From Acidobacteriaceae bacterium (GTDB lineage Bacteria; Acidobacteriota; Terriglobia; Terriglobales; Acidobacteriaceae): a stretch of 13,196 bases of DNA. Shown here piece by piece: positions 7,078 to 13,196 of this stretch. The notes beneath the pieces were generated by a model. That model had not been told where the DNA came from. It saw only the letters and a program-made list of their open reading frames with translations, and ran no database searches. A program made the position numbers and the translations under genes. Each line of letters opens with the position of its first letter. The stretch's first letter is position 1. The stretch spans positions 936 through 14,131 of the forward strand of contig PKXI01000313.1 of assembly GCA_003133425.1 (NCBI GenBank), written 5' to 3'.

Positions 7078-9566
7078 GCGCCTTGCCCATGAAACCGTTG
7101 CCCCCGAACCCATTGTTGGAACAATTCCTCTCCGAAGCTCGCGATCTTCTGGAAAACACTGGCAAGAAGTTGATGCAACTGGAAGACGCGCCCGACGACC
7201 AGGACATCCTCAACGAGCTTTTCCGCAGCGTGCACACGTTGAAGGGAAACAGCGGTCTGTTCACTTTCCCCGAGATGACCCGCGTACTTCATGCCGGGGA
7301 AGACCTGCTGGGGATGGTCAGAAGCGGCCGTTCAACTTATTCCCGCGAGCTGGCGGACCGTTTGCTGGACGCGATGGACTATGTAGGCGTACTTTGTGGC
7401 GAAATTGAATCTACGGAAAAGATCGATGCATCTCGGGCTGCCGAATCTCAGCAGATGACTGAAGCTCTTCGAAAGCTGATGCCGAACCTGATATCGAGTG
7501 AAGACACGGCGTTGGCAGCTGGATCAAACAGTGGGAGCACGAATTGTGCGGCTCCGAATGCAGATAATCCGGGTTTCCGGCCGTCGCCATTAGGAAGCAT
7601 CCCCGAAGCCGTGCGATTGGCGGCTCTTGAGCAATGCCGTCACGGAGATCAACTGCATTGGATTACCTATAGGCCACAGCGGGAATGCTTCTTCCATGGG
7701 GACGATCCGCTTAACAGCGCACGGCAGACTCCTGGACTTATGTGGGGCCGGGTGCTGGCGCGTGAGCCATTGCCTTCGCTCGCCGAGTTGGACACTTACA
7801 GTTGCCTGCTCGGGTTCGATCTGCTAACCAACGCGCCACGCGAGGAGCTTGACCAGTACTACCGCTATCTTCCGGACCAGGTGGAAATAACTGCCATTCG
7901 TCCGTCGTGGCTCGTGAACAAACAGGAGGAAGTGAATAGATCGAGGAAGGCTCCCTCGACTGCGAATCGGACTCGATCGTTCTCGGACGACGACGAGGCC
8001 GCCTTCAACAGGATTCTTGCAGCTCAGCGGCAGATTCTTCTCCTCGAAGATCGTCCCGCATGGCACGTGGGCAGGCTTAGGTCAGTTGCTGAGGTGCTGA
8101 CCAATCTGAGTCAGGCTGTGGGCGAAACGTCCGCCCAGATCGACATTCAGGCAGCGCTCGAAGAAGCCTTGGCAACCGGCCACAATACGCTTTTGATGGC
8201 ATGGCTCGATGGGCACAAGGACCTCCTGTTGGAGACCAGTCTTCCAATGTCGCCGGTCGCTAACGACGGGATTCCTACCGTTCATGTCGAATCGACCGCG
8301 GACATTGGCTTTTCTCCGGAACGCGATCCCAGCAAAGTTGTGGCGGATGACGGAATCAAGTTTGGACGCCGGACTGAAGACGCCTTTAACGGTCCAAGGA
8401 GTCTCAAAGTCGATCAGACCAAGATCGACAGGCTGATGAACCTAATCGGCGAACTTGTGGTCGAAAAGAACGCCCTGCCGTATCTCGCCCAACGGGCCGA
8501 GGTCCAGTTCGGCATCCGCGAACTTTCCCGAGAGATCAAAGGCCAATATTCAGTGATCAATCGCATCGCCGACGAAATGCAGGACGCCATCATGCAGGTG
8601 CGCATGATGGCGGTCTCGTTTGTCTTCCAGCGCTTTCCGCGCCTGGTGCGTGACATCTCACGCAAACTCGGCAAGGAAGTCCAACTGGTGCTTGAAGGCG
8701 AGCAGACGGAGGCCGACAAGAACATCATCGAATCACTGGCTGACCCGTTGATTCACATCGTACGCAACAGTCTCGATCACGGGCTTGAAACTCCGGAGGT
8801 CAGGCGCGCATGTGGCAAGCCGGAGACAGGCACGCTGACCATTCGCGCCGCACAGCAGGCCGACCGGGTGGTGATTGAAATCATCGACGACGGCAAAGGC
8901 ATCGATCCCTCAGTTATAAAGCGCAAGGCATACGAAAAAGGGTTGATTGACGAAGCGATGCTGGAGCGCATCGGTGACCAGGAGGCCATCAACCTGATCT
9001 TTGCAGCCGGTCTGTCCACTGCCGAAGTGGTGTCCGACCTCTCCGGGCGCGGAGTGGGCATGGACGTGGTCCGCTCGGCGGTCGAGAAGATCAATGGCAC
9101 CGTTGTAATCGAAAGTGAATTGGGCAAAGGCACCTCGATTCGAATCTCGCTCCCGCTTTCGATGGCTGTGACCCAGGTCATGGTCATCGAGTCCGACGGG
9201 CAACTGTTTGGTGTGCCGATGGACAACGTGGTAGAGACTGTTCGAGTCCCCAGAAGCGCAATTCGTGCGATCAAACAGAGCCAGACGGCCGTTTTGCGTG
9301 GGCGCATCGTTCCGCTCAAGGCGCTCAACACACTGCTTGGGATTCCATCTGTCCCACGGCTGAATTCGGACGATGAACTAGCTGTACTTCTCGTTCAGAC
9401 TGGCAGTGAGATCTTTGGATTGATGGTGGATGGATTCAAGGAAACCATCGGGCTCATTCAGAAACCTCTTGGTGGTTTTTTGTCCGGCCTGTCCGCCTAC
9501 TCGGGTTCGGCCTTGATGGGCGACGGCTCAGTCCTCATGATTCTCAATGTTCGGGAGATTGTCTGA
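7074..9566 (+). CDS. cheA: Chemotaxis histidine kinase CheA
   Basis: This is an 830-residue kinase, longer than the E. coli enzyme (about 650). Domains in order are as follows. The HPt domain has phospho-accepting H54 in SVHTLKGNSG (about 12-112). A non-classical central domain lies at about 175-280 with a Y-x-P-x-x-x-CFF-x-GDDPL pattern, seen in a subset of CheA proteins where the CheY-binding P2 domain would be. A spacer of about 305-440 follows, partly helical. The dimerisation helices are at about 443-540. The ATPase domain has the N box HIVRNSLDHG (561-570), DDGKGID (605-611), GRGVGMD (658-664) and GTS (686-688). A CheW-like regulatory domain covers about 695-830. All kinase motifs are intact and no receiver is fused to it. 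GGAGG at 7062-7066 supports the ATG at 7074. An alternative ATG at 7089 would lose five residues. Confidence 0.97.
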   Translation: MSALPMKPLPPNPLLEQFLSEARDLLENTGKKLMQLEDAPDDQDILNELFRSVHTLKGNSGLFTFPEMTRVLHAGEDLLGMVRSGRSTYSRELADRLLDAMDYVGVLCGEIESTEKIDASRAAESQQMTEALRKLMPNLISSEDTALAAGSNSGSTNCAAPNADNPGFRPSPLGSIPEAVRLAALEQCRHGDQLHWITYRPQRECFFHGDDPLNSARQTPGLMWGRVLAREPLPSLAELDTYSCLLGFDLLTNAPREELDQYYRYLPDQVEITAIRPSWLVNKQEEVNRSRKAPSTANRTRSFSDDDEAAFNRILAAQRQILLLEDRPAWHVGRLRSVAEVLTNLSQAVGETSAQIDIQAALEEALATGHNTLLMAWLDGHKDLLLETSLPMSPVANDGIPTVHVESTADIGFSPERDPSKVVADDGIKFGRRTEDAFNGPRSLKVDQTKIDRLMNLIGELVVEKNALPYLAQRAEVQFGIRELSREIKGQYSVINRIADEMQDAIMQVRMMAVSFVFQRFPRLVRDISRKLGKEVQLVLEGEQTEADKNIIESLADPLIHIVRNSLDHGLETPEVRRACGKPETGTLTIRAAQQADRVVIEIIDDGKGIDPSVIKRKAYEKGLIDEAMLERIGDQEAINLIFAAGLSTAEVVSDLSGRGVGMDVVRSAVEKINGTVVIESELGKGTSIRISLPLSMAVTQVMVIESDGQLFGVPMDNVVETVRVPRSAIRAIKQSQTAVLRGRIVPLKALNTLLGIPSVPRLNSDDELAVLLVQTGSEIFGLMVDGFKETIGLIQKPLGGFLSGLSAYSGSALMGDGSVLMILNVREIV

Positions 9567-9808
9567 TGCCAATCGAATTCAAAAGGAATCGCGCCATATT
9601 CCGTGACGAAGTGAGCGTGGAGGAGGCCGAAGGGCTGCTCGAATGGCTCCAAAAGAGGCCTGCCGCCAAGGCAGACCTGTCCGCCTGCAGCCATCTTCAC
9701 ACTGCAGACCTCCAGGTCCTGATGACAGCTAAAACCGGTATATCCAGTTGGCCGAAGAACGCTGAACTGCGGGCGTGGCTGGAACCGGCGTTGAAATCCG
9801 GGGAATGA
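9566..9808 (+). CDS. Small STAS-like protein between CheA and CheY
   Basis: This is an 80-residue soluble protein. Its central pattern, ADLSACSHLHTADLQVLMT (residues 36-54), matches the STAS core of a strand, then a D-S/T-type loop, then the helix that begins LQ-x-L. The N-terminal strand and helix (FRDEVSVEEAEGLLEWL) fit the same fold. STAS domains bind partner proteins and nucleotides and are often regulated by Ser/Thr phosphorylation in the loop. Here that place holds H-T-A-D, so Thr46 is the candidate. The start codon overlaps the cheA stop by one base (TGATG), which argues for coupling with CheA. I recall similar short proteins beside cheY genes in proteobacteria, without an assigned role. 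The fold assignment is by pattern only. Confidence 0.7.
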   Translation: MPIEFKRNRAIFRDEVSVEEAEGLLEWLQKRPAAKADLSACSHLHTADLQVLMTAKTGISSWPKNAELRAWLEPALKSGE

Positions 9809-9817
9809 GAGGCTTCT

Positions 9818-10192
9818 ATGGCAAAGACAATTCTGGTCGTCGACGATTCAGCCACTATGCTGATGAGCCTCAAGAGCGCTCTGTCCATAGGCGGCTATCA
9901 GGTGGAAACAGCCAGCAATGGGCAATTGGCGCTCGACAAGCTGAAAGCCGGACTCAAACCCAGCCTCATACTCACCGACATCAATATGCCCGTCATGGGG
10001 GGCCTGGAAATGATTGGCAAAGTGCGCGCGCTGCCCGGCTGCCGATTTTTTCCCATTCTAACGCTGACCACTGAAAGCGAGGCTGCCAAACGCGACGAGG
10101 GCAGGCGTCTCGGCGCCACCGGCTGGCTGGTGAAGCCGGTATTGGGCAACGACCTACTTAAGGTCATCAAACAGGTTTTGCCGGGAGCGTAA
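9818..10192 (+). CDS. cheY: Single-domain response regulator CheY (second copy)
   Basis: This is a 124-residue stand-alone receiver with D9 and D10, phospho-acceptor D54 in LTDINMPVMGG, T84/T85 and K106 in WLVKP. It differs clearly from the first CheY of the cluster. The switch-aromatic position (three residues before the lysine) is Trp103 where the first copy has Tyr, and the residue after the MPxM motif is Gly, not Asp. So the two regulators probably have different partners, or one acts as a phosphate sink. The ribosome site GAGAGG ends 5 bases before the ATG at 9818, and it lies 9 bases after the STAS-like gene. Confidence 0.95.
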   Translation: MAKTILVVDDSATMLMSLKSALSIGGYQVETASNGQLALDKLKAGLKPSLILTDINMPVMGGLEMIGKVRALPGCRFFPILTLTTESEAAKRDEGRRLGATGWLVKPVLGNDLLKVIKQVLPGA

Positions 10193-10196
10193 GGTC

Positions 10197-10280
10197 ATGG
10201 TGTTGGTGCTGTCAAATGAACCCGGAACGACGTTTCGAACGCGAGTTGATCTTACTGCGATGAGGGGGCCGAGGTCATGA
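10197..10280 (+). CDS. Possible 27-codon ORF coupling the second cheY to the last receptor
   Basis: An ATG at 10197 opens 27 codons (product begins [10 protein letters not shown]) and ends at a TGA (10278-10280) that overlaps the receptor ATG (10277) as ATGA. It begins 4 bases after the cheY stop, with only TAAGG as a ribosome site. It exactly fills the only sizeable gap in the operon. It may be a coupling leader or chance; there is no sequence resemblance to anything I know. Confidence 0.25.
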   Translation: MVLVLSNEPGTTFRTRVDLTAMRGPRS

Positions 10281-11545
10281 ATGATCGCGAGTCACGGCTT
10301 CGTCGCATTCAAAAGCGGCTACTCATTCAAGTGGCAATTGGATTCCTGTGCGATGTGCTGCTTTGCGTGGCCTTGTACCATACCCAAGGACCGGTTTTCC
10401 TCCCCAATTCGATGCGCATCGCCGCGCTGGTGGCAGTTCTCAACTTTGTACCCTTGCTTGTCGTTGAATGGGCAAATTGGAGGCAGGCCAGACGCGGCGT
10501 TTCCAAGATATTCGAATTCGATCAGCTTAACTGCGACCAATTGACGCACATGCTGGTGGCTCGCAAATCTTTCGCGGTGGACATCGAGGACTCCAAGCCT
10601 TACATCGACGTCATGCACGAGCAGATAGGCGGGTCTCTTGCCGAATCCGAGGTCGAGGTTCTGGCGGCGATCGAACAACTCAATCTTCTGAATGCGCAGT
10701 CCAGCCAGCAAAGCGACCGCATCGGCGACTCCATTCGGAGCGGCACGAACTTGACAGATGTCACTCGGCGCGTCGGGCAAAGCCAGGAGCTTATCGCCCA
10801 GGTCGAAACGCACTTGCAGTTTCAGGCCCACGATCTGCAACGCGACATTCAGGCCATTCTGGGTCTGGGAAGCGAAGTTGGCGCGCTGAAACCGTTGATT
10901 GGGGTAATTGCTACCATCGCAACGCAAACCAATCTCCTGGCCCTGAACGCCGAGATTGAGGCAGCAAGAGCCGGCCAGGCAGGTCGCGGCTTTTCTGTGG
11001 TGGCCGGCGAAGTCCGAAAGCTCTCCAAGAAGACTGCTAACGCCGCCAAAGAGATTGCCAACTCGATCAACGCTGTCGTAGACAAGACGCTCAGAGTTGG
11101 AGTCGGTGTCAAGACCACGCTGGAGAACCTCTCCGATGGCAGCGAAATGCGTGAAATGGTCCTGCAATTGGCCGAAATTCAACAGCAGTTCAGTCAGGGC
11201 ACTCAGTTGCTGCTCGAAGTCCTCCACAGTGTGGAAACGGGTCACACGGAGATGGAGGATCGATTGTTGCAGGTGCTGGGACACATCCAGTTCCAGGATG
11301 TGATGCGGCAAAGGGTAGAACACGTCCAAGGCGCGCTTCTCGAAATGCGTGAACACTTGCAACACCTATCCGGTTGCTTGGACGATCCTTCCTCGGACGG
11401 ACAGCTCGAAGTCACCTTCAAGGCTATGCTGGAGGGCCATCTCAACAAGTATCATATGGCGAGCCAGACTGTTACCCACCTTGCTGTGGCAGGCGGCACC
11501 GCACAAAGCGATCGCGACGACCGGCCGGCCATCGAATTGTTCTAA
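10277..11545 (+). CDS. Membrane-anchored methyl-accepting protein with CheZ-like C-terminal helix
   Basis: This is a 422-residue protein. Two hydrophobic segments (about residues 15-35 and 46-64) with a loop of only about 10 residues form a membrane hairpin. There is therefore no periplasmic sensor domain, and nearly all of it faces the cytoplasm. A helical region leads to one receptor tip, [17 protein letters not shown] then [15 protein letters not shown] (about 217-250), which should bind CheA/CheW. After the tip the coiled coil differs from standard receptors. It contains [12 protein letters not shown] (336-347) and continues with an amphipathic helix, described in a separate entry. The C-terminus ends in PAIELF. 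The whole tail, including that ending, resembles a receptor family I remember from proteobacteria, so it is probably a conserved family and not a local oddity. GAGGTC precedes the ATG. The signal it senses is unknown. Confidence 0.88.
   Translation: MNDRESRLRRIQKRLLIQVAIGFLCDVLLCVALYHTQGPVFLPNSMRIAALVAVLNFVPLLVVEWANWRQARRGVSKIFEFDQLNCDQLTHMLVARKSFAVDIEDSKPYIDVMHEQIGGSLAESEVEVLAAIEQLNLLNAQSSQQSDRIGDSIRSGTNLTDVTRRVGQSQELIAQVETHLQFQAHDLQRDIQAILGLGSEVGALKPLIGVIATIATQTNLLALNAEIEAARAGQAGRGFSVVAGEVRKLSKKTANAAKEIANSINAVVDKTLRVGVGVKTTLENLSDGSEMREMVLQLAEIQQQFSQGTQLLLEVLHSVETGHTEMEDRLLQVLGHIQFQDVMRQRVEHVQGALLEMREHLQHLSGCLDDPSSDGQLEVTFKAMLEGHLNKYHMASQTVTHLAVAGGTAQSDRDDRPAIELF
11282..11374 (+). other. CheZ-like phosphatase helix motif in the receptor tail
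   Basis: Residues 336-366 of the receptor contain FQD-x-x-x-Q (D341, Q345) followed by a helix with regular hydrophobic spacing and acidic residues. E. coli CheZ has FQDLTGQ with catalytic D143 and Q147 in the same spacing, also followed by a long amphipathic helix. The match is limited to this helix. Catalytic activity is an inference. Confidence 0.5.
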
Positions 11546-11817
11546 TCGAAGGCTGCATCTGGGCACAGCAAAAAGCCCTTCGTTTATGCGTCGGGCTATC
11601 CCTTGAACTTACAGAGGTCCCCACCGATGAGCAAATGGTTATATTGTGTTCCGCGGTAGAGTTCGATCCATGGATTGTCGGCAGCAATAGGGTTCTCGCT
11701 TCTTGAAGGCATCACGTGTCAAGCCTCCGCCCTCGACTTCCAGCCGGCATATCCCAGTGCCGAGCGTCTTTTCCGCATGTAACCAAGCTTTTGGGCCGCC
11801 AGTAAAGCGACTCGTGA
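11546..11817. other. Gene-free stretch between the chemosensory cluster and the SRAP remnant
   Basis: I see no gene here. All frames are broken or low-complexity and none has a ribosome site. A weak 5-bp stem (11574-11578 with 11593-11597) is the only structure, and it lacks a T tract on the + strand. It marks the change from the tightly packed operon to a looser region. Confidence 0.5.
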
Positions 11818-12510
11818 AAACACCGTCACTCTCGGCGCACCGTTGCCGAAAGCACACAGTTCATCGCGGAGTGGATGCAAGCCCACAACACAACCGTGTT
11901 TGATGACTCCTACTTGGCGCCATCCTATAATGTTGCTCCACAGTCCTTCCAGCCGGTCGTCAGATTCAGTCCCGACACTGGAGAAAGGGAGCTGACCATC
12001 ATACGGTGGGGTCTCGTTCCGTTCTGGTCGAAGGACGGCAAGATGGCGTTCAACACAATCAATGCGAAGGCGGAGACGGTCGTAACGAGTCCGGCCTACC
12101 GGGAGGCGATGAAGAGCCGTCGTTGCCTTGTACCCGCCGATTAGTTTTATGAGTGGAAGAAACTAGACGCGAAGACGAAACGACCGTATGCAATCTCCCT
12201 TAATGATGGGTCAATATTCGCGTTCGCGGGCCTATGGGATTCGTGGAAGGACAAGGAAACAGGCAAAGTGCTTGAGACCTATACAGTCATCACTACGGAC
12301 CCCAACGAACTCTTGGAATCCATTCACAATCGAATGCCAGTTATACTCCACTGGCAGGATTACGAACGATGGTTACAGCCGGGTGAACCGTCACAGCCGC
12401 CCGTGGATTTGCTCAGACCATATCCAGCAGAGGAGATGAAGGGATGGCCGGTCAGCCGGGATGTGGGTAATGATCGGAACAATCGGCCTGAGTTGGTAGA
12501 GCCTGTTTGA
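11818..12510 (+). pseudogene. SRAP/YedK (HMCES) family remnant, nonsense and start lost
   Basis: One reading frame encodes about 230 residues of a SRAP-domain protein. This family shields abasic sites in single-stranded DNA by a covalent bond through Cys2. Visible family marks are YNVAPQ (from 11926), RWGLVPFWSKD, FNTINAKAET (Glu codon 12073-12075), RRCLVPAD, FYEW, and HNRMPV (His codon 12325-12327). An in-frame TAG at 12142-12144 splits VPAD from FYEW. From memory, related proteins have Trp or Gly here, and TGG to TAG is one base change. Upstream, an in-frame TGA at 11815-11817 is followed by KHRHSRRT, where MCGRYTRRT-like sequence would be expected, so the initiator Met and catalytic Cys2 are gone. 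Two independent lesions make a working gene unlikely. An internal ATG (11875) could at most give an 89-residue fragment. It faces the minus-strand gene at 12538 tail to tail. Confidence 0.85.
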
Positions 12511-12537
12511 CCTCCGAACACGAGGAATCTGTTTGCG

Positions 12538-12813
12538 TCACCAGTCCATATCCGAGTAGATGAACCCCTTATCGGCAAGAGCAAGTCTGCGCTCTGAGTA
12601 ACGCTTCTGTGCTTCTTCCGGAATCCAGAAATACTCGACTTGCTCGTCGTCCCACATAATCTGTCTATCAATTTCTGACCACAGAGCGTGGCCTTGCCGA
12701 ACGCTGTATTGGGTTCCCAATTGATTCGGCGTATCCAATAAGCTCAACTCGTAGAACTCTTGCTCCTCTAGTGGAGTCTTTCCTTCGACGGCATTTGACA
12801 GCACTTCTTGCAT
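12538..12813 (-). CDS. Uncharacterised 91-residue protein
   Basis: I do not recognise this gene. The product is an acidic soluble protein (begins MQEVLSNAVEG, ends YSDMDW), rich in Glu, Gln and aromatic residues, with no membrane segment, signal peptide or known motif. Its composition is that of a genuine protein: mixed, with WDDEQVEYFW and EEAQKRYSERRLALADKG segments that look like a strand followed by a helix. The start is not well supported. GAGG lies about 15 bases before the ATG, and the frame is open only six codons further. It probably forms a pair with the minus-strand gene to its right, 59 bases away, which would be transcribed first. Confidence 0.55.
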   Translation of the reverse strand: MQEVLSNAVEGKTPLEEQEFYELSLLDTPNQLGTQYSVRQGHALWSEIDRQIMWDDEQVEYFWIPEEAQKRYSERRLALADKGFIYSDMDW

Positions 12814-12872
12814 GGCAGAAATGATTGCGCCTCACACTAGGGATTGCAAGAGGAAAGATGGCGGGGTTTGCG

Positions 12873-13193
12873 TCAGAGTTGCACAAACCGAGAAAGTAAC
12901 TCCGATAGGGACGGGAAATCTGAAATCCGTTCCCCCGTCTGCTGGGTCACCAGCGGACCGACCCCCAGTGAAGACAACTGCTCGAACAAGGCCGCTGGCT
13001 GCTCGTCTGCCCGTTCGAGGGAATCTAGCAAGAGGTCGTTAATATAATTCACATCCTCCTGCTGGACAAGCGAGCGCCGATCGGGGTGAACAAGGAAGCG
13101 CAGTCCGCCGTTCGCATCCTCAAACACCAAGAGGATGGTGAACGTTGTTCCACCCAAACTTTGCGGCCTGTACTCCACGGCGCAGAACCTCAC
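12873..13193 (-). CDS. Uncharacterised protein, possibly running off the window edge
   Basis: I do not recognise this gene. The readable part is 106 residues: an N-terminal strand-rich half (RFCAVEYRPQ, FTILLVFED, RFLVHPD) and a helical C-terminal half (DVNYINDLLLDSLERA, ALFEQLSSLGVG), with no membrane segment or catalytic motif. The only start in view is a GTG at 13191-13193, three bases from the right edge, and the frame continues open to the end. The true start may therefore lie outside the window. The stop is at 12873-12875. It is upstream of, and on the same strand as, the 91-residue gene, so the two may form a small operon unrelated to the chemosensory cluster. Confidence 0.55.
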   Translation of the reverse strand: MRFCAVEYRPQSLGGTTFTILLVFEDANGGLRFLVHPDRRSLVQQEDVNYINDLLLDSLERADEQPAALFEQLSSLGVGPLVTQQTGERISDFPSLSELLSRFVQL

Positions 13194-13196
13194 GCA

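Noticed and set aside
10319..11365. Long open frame on the minus strand opposite the membrane receptor
   Set aside because: It is the complement of a well-supported coding region with receptor motifs. The reverse frame stays open because of codon bias, and its product matches nothing.
11570..11597. Stem AGCCC/GGGCT next to five A residues as a terminator
   Set aside because: The T tract would be on the minus strand, where no gene ends nearby. On the + strand there is no T run, and the stem is only 5 bp with a 14-base loop.
11655..11675. GTTCGATCC resembling a tRNA T-loop
   Set aside because: The flanking bases do not pair as a T-arm, and no acceptor, D or anticodon arm can be drawn.

Overview
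The window is dominated by one compact chemosensory (Che) gene cluster, all on the + strand from 543 to 11545. A short tail follows that holds a decayed DNA-repair gene and two uncharacterised minus-strand genes. The source is a Gram-negative-type bacterium with moderately high GC. The make-up of the cluster and the SRAP remnant recall Acidobacteriota or proteobacterial genomes, but this is an impression from memory and no rRNA or other taxonomic marker is present. No flagellar, pilus or other output genes are visible.

Layout. Positions 1-542 hold no convincing gene, only a strong 10-bp inverted repeat near the left edge. The cluster then runs: soluble methyl-accepting protein with two signalling tips (543-2459), protein with three fused CheW domains (2471-4123), CheB (4128-5201), HEAT-repeat protein (5212-5835), CheR (5843-6709), CheY (6706-7077), CheA (7074-9566), small STAS-like protein (9566-9808), second CheY (9818-10192), a possible 27-codon ORF (10197-10280), and a membrane-anchored methyl-accepting protein with a CheZ-like C-terminal helix (10277-11545). 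Gaps are 0-11 bases or ATGA/TGATG overlaps up to the second CheY, so this reads as one transcription unit.

How it works together (inference). The two receptor-like proteins would control CheA through the triple-CheW adaptor. CheA would phosphorylate two distinct CheY proteins and CheB, and CheR and CheB would set receptor methylation. The HEAT-repeat and STAS-like proteins are non-core parts that could be output or modulator proteins. A HEAT-repeat protein is a known response-regulator partner in the Myxococcus xanthus Che7 system. No separate cheZ, cheC, cheX or cheD is present, but the last protein carries a D-x-x-x-Q helix resembling the catalytic helix of CheZ, so signal termination may be built into a membrane receptor-like protein.

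Right end. From 11546 the character changes. There is a gene-free stretch, then an SRAP/YedK-family remnant (about 11818-12510) with an in-frame TAG and no recognisable Met-Cys start, and two minus-strand unknown genes, the last at the window edge.
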